Below are positions 1 to 6,291 of a stretch of 6,708 bases of DNA, piece by piece. Under the pieces are notes generated by a model. That model saw only the letters and a list, made by a program, of their open reading frames with translations, had not been told where the DNA came from and did not search any database. How positions within the stretch are numbered: the stretch's first letter is position 1; each line of letters opens with the position of its first letter. This stretch comes from Flavobacteria bacterium RIFCSPLOWO2_12_FULL_31_7 (GTDB lineage: Bacteria > Bacteroidota > Bacteroidia > Flavobacteriales > Flavobacteriaceae): assembly GCA_001800945.1 (NCBI GenBank), contig MGWJ01000058.1, forward strand, positions 1 through 6,708, in the 5' to 3' direction. Position numbers and translations under genes: made by a program.

Positions 1-32
1 TAAGCATCTCACACAAACCTCATCCACAATAC
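1..32. repeat. Intergenic repeat, left copy
   Basis: This 32-base stretch is repeated at 271-302 with 28 of 32 positions identical (differences at unit positions 14, 19, 20 and 22). It begins with TAAGCATCTCACA and ends with TCCACAATAC. The other copy is preceded by TGTCATGCTG, which pairs with GCAT to form a small hairpin; the window edge cuts this copy exactly there, so it is probably the right half of a full hairpin-plus-spacer unit. Its role is unknown. Confidence 0.7.
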
Positions 33-48
33 AGTTTAAACATATAAG

Positions 49-150
49 TCACGCCACAAAGGCACAAAGTTTATTTTCACGCAGATTAAAAAGATATAAA
101 GGAATTTGTTTTGCGATTATTTTAACCATATAGGAATATAAGTTGGATTG
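49..150. repeat. Non-coding stretch with degenerate flavobacterial-type repeat fragments
   Basis: No credible reading frame is present. The segment contains pieces resembling short dispersed repeats often seen between genes in Flavobacterium: CACAAAGGCACAAAG near 56-70, CACGCAGATTAAAAAGAT near 79-96, and ACCATATAGGAATATAAG near 125-142. The resemblance is from memory of such genomes and could not be checked here. The fragments are imperfect and look like decayed insertions rather than a functional site. Confidence 0.45.
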
Positions 151-202
151 TAGGTAAAGACGCTTCGCTCAAAATAGTTCACATAAACCATCCGCAAAGT
201 TT

Positions 203-229
203 GTCATTCCGACATTAGGAGGAATCTCA
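203..229. repeat. Hairpin repeat module 1 (GTCATTCC type)
   Basis: The module starts with GTCAT and ends with ATCTCA. ATTCC at 206-210 pairs with GGAAT at 221-225 across a 10-base loop. It is followed by a spacer (ATAATCAACTTCC...) resembling the spacer after module 2 (ACATAAACAACTTCC...). Modules 1, 2 and 3 share the GTCAT start but have different stem sequences, each still self-complementary. Confidence 0.6.
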
Positions 230-261
230 TAATCAACTTCCGTAATATTACCCACAATCTT

Positions 262-281
262 GTCATGCTGTAAGCATCTCA
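262..281. repeat. Hairpin repeat module 2 (GTCATGC type, short loop)
   Basis: ATGC at 265-268 pairs with GCAT at 274-277 around a 5-base loop. The module has the same GTCAT start and ATCTCA end as module 1 but a shorter loop. It looks like an internally deleted form of the longer GTCATGCTGAGCTTGTCGAAGC-type repeat, whose inner part is still seen in module 3. It overlaps the right copy of the 32-base repeat. Confidence 0.55.
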
Positions 282-302
282 CATAAACAACTTCCACAAT
301 AC
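271..302. repeat. Intergenic repeat, right copy
   Basis: This is the second copy of the 32-base unit at 1-32 (28 of 32 identical), in direct orientation and 270 bases away. It joins the 3' half of hairpin module 2 to the spacer leading into module 3, so it is part of the repeat cluster and not a separate attachment site. Confidence 0.7.
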
Positions 303-303
303 T

Positions 304-328
304 GTCATCCTGAGCTTGTCGAAGGACT
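304..328. repeat. Hairpin repeat module 3 (GTCATCCTGAGCTTGTCGAAGGA type)
   Basis: TCCT at 308-311 pairs with AGGA at 323-326, and inside it CTT at 315-317 can pair with AAG at 322-324 as an alternative fold. The motif is one of the most widespread intergenic repeats in Bacteroidota as I remember it. Here it is the last unit of the cluster and lies about 15 bases from the terminator of the exported-protein gene. Confidence 0.6.
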
Positions 329-340
329 CAAACCATTTCA

Positions 341-381
341 AACAAAAAACCCCTCCAAAGTTCAAAACTCTGGAAGGGTTA
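341..381 (-). terminator. Rho-independent terminator of the exported-protein gene
   Basis: Read on the minus strand, AACCCTTCCAGAG (380-368) pairs along all 13 positions with CTTTGGAGGGGTT (360-348) around a 7-base loop (367-361), followed by a U run from the A tract at 349-344. Two pairs are G-U in the minus-strand RNA but would be A-C mismatches in a plus-strand RNA, so the stem is built for minus-strand transcription. It lies about 30 bases after the stop codon at 410-412 and closes the gene string. Confidence 0.88.
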
Positions 382-409
382 TTACTATACTTTCAACTTA
401 TCCTATTTC

Positions 410-1273
410 TTATTCTCCCACACTTTTCCATTCCAGTTTCTCTACTATTACAGAATTTGGAATAAATGTTTTTAAATCTTTTGTTTCATAAGTAATTTCT
501 ACAGAACCTCCACTAGCTTCTGCTTCATCTCCAACATAACCACGTAGAGTAACAAAAAAATTACCATTTGGTCTTTGGCTAAATTGTGCACCTGAACGAC
601 CTGATAGATATGTATAATCCTTTACTTTTGATTTTATTATTTTATTTAATTTTTTAAATTCCCTTTTAGTTAATTTATCATATCCATTTCCTAAATCAAC
701 AAATGCATTATCTTTTAGTAAAACGTAATTGTAATGTGAACTTGCACCTGTACCACATCCACCGTAAATAGTAATTATATTTCTTTTAAAATCTTCTACA
801 TATGAACCACACATCCCATAAGAAGGCTGAACTAACGTAGTGAAATTTGAATAAAAAGTAGAATCTTTTTGGCTTAATGATTTATCCACAGTATTAATTT
901 TTTCTCTTAAAGTAAATTCTTCATACTCCTCTTTTTTATCCAATTGTTTAGTGGTAATGGGTTTCTCATTTATAATGGTATATTCTGATAGATATTGTTT
1001 TACAAAATCATACAACATAGCATTAGGAAGTTTTCGTAATTCATCTAAATTTATTTCTGAATTTTCATCTTCGTACTTTAAATTATCAATTTGATAAACA
1101 ATATATAAATGTTTATAAAACTCATATTTTTCAACAGGATCTACAATTGTTTTTCCAATTTCTTCCAATTCTTCCGAATTAAAATTAGTTTTATAATCTA
1201 CCGTGTTTTTAGATTGTTGTGCAAAAACACTAGTTAAAGCAACTAGTAGTAAAAGGGTAAATATTTTTTTCAT
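410..1273 (-). CDS. Exported protein of unknown function
   Basis: The product has 287 residues and I do not recognise its family. Residues 1-18 form a clear signal peptide: two lysines after Met, a Leu/Val-rich core, and a likely cleavage in SVFA/QQ, with Gln 19 as the new N-terminus. There is no lipobox cysteine at the cleavage site, so it should be periplasmic or secreted soluble protein. The first half of the mature protein (about 25-135) is acidic and probably helical. The second half (about 136-287) is richer in Gly, Tyr and beta-type sequence, with two cysteines (C155, C173) that could form a disulfide, a Gly-rich GGCGTG stretch at 171-176, and alternating strands near 236-265. No type IX secretion C-terminal sorting domain is evident. 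The start lies 22 bases after the helicase stop, so the two are probably co-transcribed, and a strong terminator follows. Confidence 0.88.
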   Translation of the reverse strand: MKKIFTLLLLVALTSVFAQQSKNTVDYKTNFNSEELEEIGKTIVDPVEKYEFYKHLYIVYQIDNLKYEDENSEINLDELRKLPNAMLYDFVKQYLSEYTIINEKPITTKQLDKKEEYEEFTLREKINTVDKSLSQKDSTFYSNFTTLVQPSYGMCGSYVEDFKRNIITIYGGCGTGASSHYNYVLLKDNAFVDLGNGYDKLTKREFKKLNKIIKSKVKDYTYLSGRSGAQFSQRPNGNFFVTLRGYVGDEAEASGGSVEITYETKDLKTFIPNSVIVEKLEWKSVGE

Positions 1274-1295
1274 GGGTTTTTGTTTATAATAATTG

Positions 1296-3956
1296 TTAAT
1301 AATTTATTGTATTGGTACATTTAGGATAGTTTGTACATCCTAAAAAATCTCCAAATTTACCATTCCTTTTAACCATAAATCCGCTTTCACAAATATGACA
1401 CACTAATTTATCCTCTAATATACTTAAATCTTTGTAAGTTTGATTACAAAGAGGATAATGTGAACAACCTAAAAAGTTAGAATGATTTATTGAATTTTGC
1501 CTAATCATCAATTTTCCTGTTTTACAATAGGGACAATTAGTAGAGTGTAGTGAACCATCTTTACTATTCATTAAATAATTATTATCCATCATTAATTCTT
1601 CTACAAATAATGAAACGTCTGATGGGGATAATAAAACTACCTCATTCTTAGTACGTGTTAATGTTACATAAAAAAGACGACGTTCTTCTGCAAATCGATA
1701 TTCTTCTCTTTCACTCATTAACAATGTTAAAACAGGATCATCAGTCATTTTATTAGGAAAACCAAATAAATGATTTTTAAGATTTAAAACAATTACTTGT
1801 TCAGCTTCCATTCCTTTTGATTTATGAACTGTTAAAAACTTAATATCTAAATCTTCAAAACCAGTTATTACAATTTTACCTGTAGCTTCAAAAAATTTAA
1901 TTCTACTGTTAGGTTTTAATTGAATTAAATCATTAATATCAAAACTATGTCTTCCTAAAACTAATATCGATTGTTTTCCATATTTTTGAATAAGTTGCTC
2001 AATTTCATTAATAAAAACAGTTTCAAGATCCTCTGGATTATAACTTACAAATTTAATTGGGTCTGGTATTGACTCCTTCTTTGATTTAGGTTTTTTTGAA
2101 ATTTGCTTTTTATTTTTTTGAATGTATTTTGAAGTAATATCTATCAATGATTGTGTGTTTCGATACGTTTGTTCTATTAATAACAATTCATATTTACCAA
2201 CATATTTTTCGAAATTACTAAATAATGAAATGTCACTACCAGCAAATCTATATATAGACTGCCAATCATCACCAACACATATAAGTTTAGCACCTGATAA
2301 TTTCCTAATTTCCTTAATCAAATTAAATCGAGAAAAGGAAATATCTTGATATTCATCTATAATAATATATTTGTAATCATAAGTAGGCTGATTGTTTAAA
2401 ATTAGGTCTGTAGCCAAATTTATCATATCATTAAAATCAATTTCATTTCTTTCTATTAATACTGTATCGTATTTTTCTAGGATTGGAAGAACAAAATCTA
2501 AAAATAATTTTTGTCTTTGAGACATAAAATAATTTTGAACTTTTGATTTATCAAGATATAATTTTTTTAACTGTTCGGCTTTAAGTTTTCTTGATTTTGA
2601 TAAATTAATAAAGGTTTCTATCAAATTTGTGATTTCCTTACCATAATTTTGATCATTATCAATTACATTCTTATAAATTTCATTAGTATCTCGAGAAATA
2701 AATTCAACATTTTCAGCTTTTAAAATTTCCTCTAATTTTTTCAATAAAATATTATCTCTGTTATAATAGGAATATGTTTCAATTAACTTGGTATTGTTCA
2801 GTTTATGAATTTCTCTTTTAGATTCCATACTGTCAACATATTCTTTTTCATTAAATTCGGATAGCCATTTAGCCTGATTATTTTCATCAACTCCAAAATG
2901 TTCAAGATATATATCATATTTAGTTAAATAAAAATCAGGGCGATACATAAAATCAACAAATGGATATGCCTTCTCATATTCGTAGTCTATCCCATTTAAA
3001 AATAAAAAATTTGCAATTATAAGTTCCTCTACACTTTTAACTCTTTCCCCTTTTAAGGTATCCAATGAAGATTTTGAAACTTTATTTAATGGTTCGCACT
3101 TTGATTTAAGTGTTTGGTAATCAATCCCTTTTTCTGTATCTATTTTTTCGCCTAATGAATCAAAATTTTCAAACTCCTCAGGAATATTCATATAACAGGC
3201 TACATATTCAATATATGATTGCTGTGCTCTTTTATTATTAAAAATATCCTTTTCTAAATATTCTTTAACAACCTTATTAAGTGTGTTTTCATTTGTAACT
3301 GCTGGAATTTTATCCTTATACTTTTTTATTATATCATATCCTAACTTATGAAAAGTAGTAGCTTGAACACTTAAATCGATAGTGTTAAGTCTCTTATTAA
3401 GGTCATCTACAGTTTTTTTTGTAAAGGATAATAATAAAATTTCGTTTGGATGAATATTTTTTTGTTCTTTAAGGTATTTTACCTTTCCTAAAATAGTTAA
3501 CGTTTTTCCCGAACCTGCACCTGCAACTATCAGGTTAGAATACTCGTCTGTGATTATTGCAGTTCGCTGTTGGTCATCTAATATTTTTCCTTCAACATCA
3601 TCAAAATATTTTTTTAATTTTTCTTTTTGAGAAACAACATAAACTTGATTATATTTTTTAACATAATTATCAAAATCTACAAAAAAATCATTGAATTTTT
3701 TAACCTTGTCTTCTTTGTTGTAATATTTAGTCTTATTTTTAAAAAAACTAACTGTTGCAGAAAATTGATTTTTTATTTCATCTCGTTTAACCCAAGTGAT
3801 GTAGTCATTAAATGAATTAACCAATTCAAAAAAGTAATCTATCTGAATTAAATGCGTATTGAATGTTGGATTATTGTATTTATTTTTATTAGATATATAT
3901 AAATAGCTAACTAATAAAACTACAATTAACACCGTTATAGTTATAATCACATACAT
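1296..3956 (-). CDS. Membrane-anchored helicase IV (HelD/UvrD-type) with nuclease-like insertion and two C4 zinc fingers
   Basis: This 886-residue superfamily 1 helicase has every core motif: Q-motif LDDQQRTAI (126-134), Walker A AGAGSGKT (145-152), motif Ia LSFTKK (176-181), Ib TTFHKLG (200-206), motif II DEYQD (534-538), III GDDWQSIYRF (562-571), IV TYR (597-599), V TVHKSKGMEAE (709-719) and VI RRLFYVTLTRTK (759-770). The wording of motifs II-III and the helical region at 30-120 match helicase IV (E. coli HelD, 684 residues) better than UvrD or Rep. Three features are extra. Residues 3-22 are a hydrophobic membrane helix. Residues about 305-400 look like a PD-(D/E)XK or Vsr-like nuclease: E310/E311, RPDFYL with D341, then E352-H353-F-G. 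The end carries two topoisomerase-type fingers, C808-x2-C811/C831-x5-C837 and C853-x2-C856/C874-x5-C880. It should be an ATP-driven 3'-5' DNA translocase tethered at the inner membrane; the nuclease activity is inferred. The ATG directly precedes the membrane helix. Confidence 0.93.
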   Translation of the reverse strand: MYVIITITVLIVVLLVSYLYISNKNKYNNPTFNTHLIQIDYFFELVNSFNDYITWVKRDEIKNQFSATVSFFKNKTKYYNKEDKVKKFNDFFVDFDNYVKKYNQVYVVSQKEKLKKYFDDVEGKILDDQQRTAIITDEYSNLIVAGAGSGKTLTILGKVKYLKEQKNIHPNEILLLSFTKKTVDDLNKRLNTIDLSVQATTFHKLGYDIIKKYKDKIPAVTNENTLNKVVKEYLEKDIFNNKRAQQSYIEYVACYMNIPEEFENFDSLGEKIDTEKGIDYQTLKSKCEPLNKVSKSSLDTLKGERVKSVEELIIANFLFLNGIDYEYEKAYPFVDFMYRPDFYLTKYDIYLEHFGVDENNQAKWLSEFNEKEYVDSMESKREIHKLNNTKLIETYSYYNRDNILLKKLEEILKAENVEFISRDTNEIYKNVIDNDQNYGKEITNLIETFINLSKSRKLKAEQLKKLYLDKSKVQNYFMSQRQKLFLDFVLPILEKYDTVLIERNEIDFNDMINLATDLILNNQPTYDYKYIIIDEYQDISFSRFNLIKEIRKLSGAKLICVGDDWQSIYRFAGSDISLFSNFEKYVGKYELLLIEQTYRNTQSLIDITSKYIQKNKKQISKKPKSKKESIPDPIKFVSYNPEDLETVFINEIEQLIQKYGKQSILVLGRHSFDINDLIQLKPNSRIKFFEATGKIVITGFEDLDIKFLTVHKSKGMEAEQVIVLNLKNHLFGFPNKMTDDPVLTLLMSEREEYRFAEERRLFYVTLTRTKNEVVLLSPSDVSLFVEELMMDNNYLMNSKDGSLHSTNCPYCKTGKLMIRQNSINHSNFLGCSHYPLCNQTYKDLSILEDKLVCHICESGFMVKRNGKFGDFLGCTNYPKCTNTINY

Positions 3957-4057
3957 ATGATTTCTAATTTTTAAATTGTCAATTTAATTAAAATACCATA
4001 GTTAAGTTCAGAGTAATTCGGGTTTTACATTACTTTAATTTTTCTATGCTAATTAAA

Positions 4058-4065
4058 CAAAGCTA
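4058..4065 (-). promoter_or_regulatory. Candidate Bacteroidota -7 promoter box for the helicase gene
   Basis: On the minus strand this reads TAGCTTTG, an exact match to the Bacteroidota -7 consensus TAnnTTTG. It starts immediately after the stop codon of the GYF_2 gene and about 100 bases before the helicase ATG. No TTG element stands at the expected distance upstream, so only half of the promoter signature is present. In such AT-rich DNA an 8-base match with two free positions can occur by chance. Confidence 0.3.
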
Positions 4066-4824
4066 TTATTTACATCTATAAGGATCACTGTCTCCAGCAG
4101 TTGGAGCTTCTTCACTAAAATAACATAAATTTAATGCTTTAGAATTTGCAGAAATAATTTTTACCTCAACTTCCAATCCTCTATTACTATCAGGTGCAGA
4201 AATAGTTTTGTCTTGATGAGCAGGAATATTATTCAGTATTAAATATTCCGTTTTGAAAACAGAACCATTTTCTTTAACATAATCAACTTGAATTTCACAT
4301 TCATCTATTTTATAATCCGTATTATTTACAAAAGTTACATCTAAATTGGTTATTCCACCAAGAAGAGCATCTACAGTATATTCATTAGTATTTACTCCAA
4401 TATTTGAAGCAATCTTATTTCTCACATTACTAAGATTAATTTCTTCAGTATCATCAACAACTGTAGCTTCACTATCCACAACACTATCAATAGATTCATT
4501 TTCAAATGATTCTTCTGATTTTGTATCTCTCATACTTGAAAATACAATAGCTCCAACAATAAACAATAAAACAACTAAAGCTATCTTTTGAATAAAGTTT
4601 AAACCACTTGTTTTTTTATTAATTATAGGCGGAGTAGTTTTTTTAATTGGTGGTGGAGTGGAATTAATAATGCTACTCAATTCTGGTACACTAGAAGCAT
4701 TTGTCCATTCACTCATTCCTTCACACCAAACAGGTGTGCTACTAGTAATTCCTTTAGCTTTTAATTCTTCAATAGTAAATGGTCCTATACTTTCAGAGCC
4801 ATTTTGTAAGTAGTATTTGTTCAT
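4066..4824 (-). CDS. GYF_2 (DUF4339) domain protein with one membrane helix and C-terminal beta-rich domain
   Basis: The product has 252 residues. Residues 3-49 form a GYF_2 domain: YYLQNG, then GPFTIEEL (14-21), and VWCEGMSEW (32-40) with two tryptophans, W33 and W40. GYF-type domains usually bind proline-rich peptides, and this one is followed by its own proline-rich, Lys-rich linker (57-71). A single transmembrane helix spans about 79-97, then an acidic Glu/Asp/Ser stretch (100-130), and then a domain (about 131-227) of alternating strands with NNTDYKIDECEIQVDY, which looks like an Ig-like or FxLYD-like beta sandwich. The expected topology is a cytosolic GYF_2 domain and a periplasmic beta domain. 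The start codon falls directly before the domain and follows an A-rich leader, as usual in this phylum. It is separated from both neighbours by about 100 bases, so it may be its own transcript. The molecular role is unknown. Confidence 0.88.
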   Translation of the reverse strand: MNKYYLQNGSESIGPFTIEELKAKGITSSTPVWCEGMSEWTNASSVPELSSIINSTPPPIKKTTPPIINKKTSGLNFIQKIALVVLLFIVGAIVFSSMRDTKSEESFENESIDSVVDSEATVVDDTEEINLSNVRNKIASNIGVNTNEYTVDALLGGITNLDVTFVNNTDYKIDECEIQVDYVKENGSVFKTEYLILNNIPAHQDKTISAPDSNRGLEVEVKIISANSKALNLCYFSEEAPTAGDSDPYRCK

Positions 4825-4914
4825 TTTTTATTTTATTTTATGGTAATTTCACCCTATTTTACCCAGGTTAAAAGCGTTTCTATTAAGTGTTGGTTTACGG
4901 AGTATTTTTGCATT
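4825..4914. promoter_or_regulatory. Intergenic block with ACCC direct repeats and promoter-like box
   Basis: The 90-base gap before the GYF_2 gene has a less AT-rich core (about 4851-4900). ACCC occurs at 4851-4854 and again at 4861-4864, exactly 10 bases (one helical turn) apart. TATTTTTG at 4903-4910 matches the TAnnTTTG -7 consensus, but on the plus strand, where no gene starts. On the minus strand I found no TAnnTTTG for the GYF_2 gene. The block is probably regulatory or a dispersed intergenic element; which one cannot be told from this sequence. Confidence 0.3.
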
Positions 4915-6291
4915 TTATTTTTTCAATGGTAACTTATTAGTTTTAATATTCTTATTTGAACCTATCTTTATTTCCTCTGATGGATTGTTAACTGAATCTT
5001 TTGTATTATGATTGGTTAGTCTAATACTTTTTACATTAAGATTATTATAATTGTTATTCACACTATCAACTTGTATAAAATTAACTTTGTCAATAGGAAT
5101 TGAAATCATTTCTTTTTGTTTATCAGCTTTAAAAAAAACAATTTGATAAATAACATATCCAAAAAACAAAAAAAGCATTGACAGTAATATTGCTTTCAAA
5201 TAGAGTAACAAATCTTTTATTTTTTTTGTTTTACGATTTATTTTGTCAAAATCAGTTTTAAATTCTTCATAAACTTTACTGTAATTATTTTTAATTGATT
5301 CTTCCTCTTTTTCTATATCAAATTCTAAACATTCAATGTTATAAGATGTTATTTTTAATATTCTAAAAGCAATTATTGTGTAAAGAAGGTAAGCAATGAA
5401 AATTAAAAAGAGAATTAATGACTTATCTTTAACCTGATAACTTGCAAAGGCAGTAGCAGCAAAAGTCAGAGGAAATGAAACAACTTGCTTACTAATTAAT
5501 TCTATATTTTTCTCTAATCCTTCAAAATATTTATTTCTTTCATCTTTAAATTTCGATTTAATTTTTTCAAAACTAAATTCCAATATATAATTATCTAAAT
5601 CTTTCTCTGATAAATTTAAAAGAGAATTTAAGTTTTTAAGGAAATAATAAAAACGATCTTTTATATCATGTTGATGAATTCCTATGTTTCCTATATTTTC
5701 TTTAAAGAATTGAATAAATTCTTTTTTTTCAAAAAGCAATTTCAATCTTTCAAAATCTTGCTTTAAAGTTTCAAAATCTTTAGTTCTATCTTCATGCAAA
5801 TTATATCCTATATGAATAAAACCAAATTCTTTTGTAATCAACAAGAATTCATTAGTAGTTGTTGGAATTGAAGCGAATAATGGATTTCCATTTAAATAGT
5901 CAATAGTCTTTCTATAAATATTGTAATTTTGTAATAAAATATTTTCTTCATTTTTATACTTTATTTCAAGTTTATTATTTGTTTTTAAAATAACTATATC
6001 TGAATCATCAAATACGTTTTTGTAACTCAAATAACCACTTTGAAAACTTTTGAAATCAAAGAAAAAAAAGGCATTTTCAATTTTTACTTTTTCAAGGTTT
6101 AGGCTTATTTTATTAGCTAGTAAATCTTCAACATTAACAAATAAATCATTTAAAAATAATAATATATCTTCTTTTGATGAGGAGTCATTTACTTTAAAAG
6201 TAAAATCTTTCCCATTACATTCAATAGAACTTTTATCTATATCATTTTCGATAATTGTGATGAATCTTTCTATTAAACTTTTATTATTCAT
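4915..6291 (-). CDS. Unrecognised membrane protein with about three transmembrane segments
   Basis: This 458-residue protein belongs to no family I recognise. Residues 1-265 are soluble, Lys/Glu/Phe-rich and without an obvious enzyme motif. A hairpin of two hydrophobic segments follows (about 269-286, with PLTFAATAFASY, and 291-311), then a charged, coiled-coil-like stretch (318-362), a third membrane helix (about 364-386), and a polar Asn/Lys-rich tail (388-458). The long N-terminal part has no signal peptide, so it is probably cytosolic, which would place the coiled coil in the cytosol and the tail in the periplasm. The ATG lies inside the end of the upstream NdpA-like gene (ATGAATAA shared, 8 bp), so the two should be translated together and may work together. 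No terminator is evident after the stop. Calling it an effector or sensor would be speculation. Confidence 0.88.
   Translation of the reverse strand: MNNKSLIERFITIIENDIDKSSIECNGKDFTFKVNDSSSKEDILLFLNDLFVNVEDLLANKISLNLEKVKIENAFFFFDFKSFQSGYLSYKNVFDDSDIVILKTNNKLEIKYKNEENILLQNYNIYRKTIDYLNGNPLFASIPTTTNEFLLITKEFGFIHIGYNLHEDRTKDFETLKQDFERLKLLFEKKEFIQFFKENIGNIGIHQHDIKDRFYYFLKNLNSLLNLSEKDLDNYILEFSFEKIKSKFKDERNKYFEGLEKNIELISKQVVSFPLTFAATAFASYQVKDKSLILFLIFIAYLLYTIIAFRILKITSYNIECLEFDIEKEEESIKNNYSKVYEEFKTDFDKINRKTKKIKDLLLYLKAILLSMLFLFFGYVIYQIVFFKADKQKEMISIPIDKVNFIQVDSVNNNYNNLNVKSIRLTNHNTKDSVNNPSEEIKIGSNKNIKTNKLPLKK

Noticed and set aside
1..340. CRISPR array or integration attachment site
   Set aside because: The repeats vary in length, sequence and spacing (59 and 42 bases between hairpin modules), no cas genes are present, and the 32-base direct repeats have no integrase or tRNA nearby.
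2122..2349. Plus-strand frame of 75 codons
   Set aside because: It lies fully antisense to helicase motifs II-IV, whose conservation explains the DNA; its product has no recognisable features.
3627..3815. Plus-strand frame of 62 codons with hydrophobic Ile/Phe runs
   Set aside because: It is the antisense of Lys/Asn-rich helicase codons (AAA/AAT read as TTT/ATT), which automatically gives Phe/Ile-rich products.
1296..3956. Assigning the helicase as GajB of a Gabija system
   Set aside because: GajB needs an adjacent GajA OLD-type nuclease/ATPase gene, which is absent; the motifs fit helicase IV better.
3971..3987. Inverted repeat TTAAATT-GTC-AATTTAA before the helicase start as an operator
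   Set aside because: It is seven A-T pairs in very AT-rich DNA; nothing else supports a regulator site.
4034..4057. Inverted repeat TTTAATT/AATTAAA as a possible terminator of the GYF_2 gene
   Set aside because: The stem is only 7 A-T pairs with a 10-base loop and no GC, too weak for an intrinsic terminator and common by chance here.
4346..4591. Plus-strand frame of 81 codons
   Set aside because: It is antisense to the membrane helix and acidic stretch of the GYF_2 gene, with no leader or family match.
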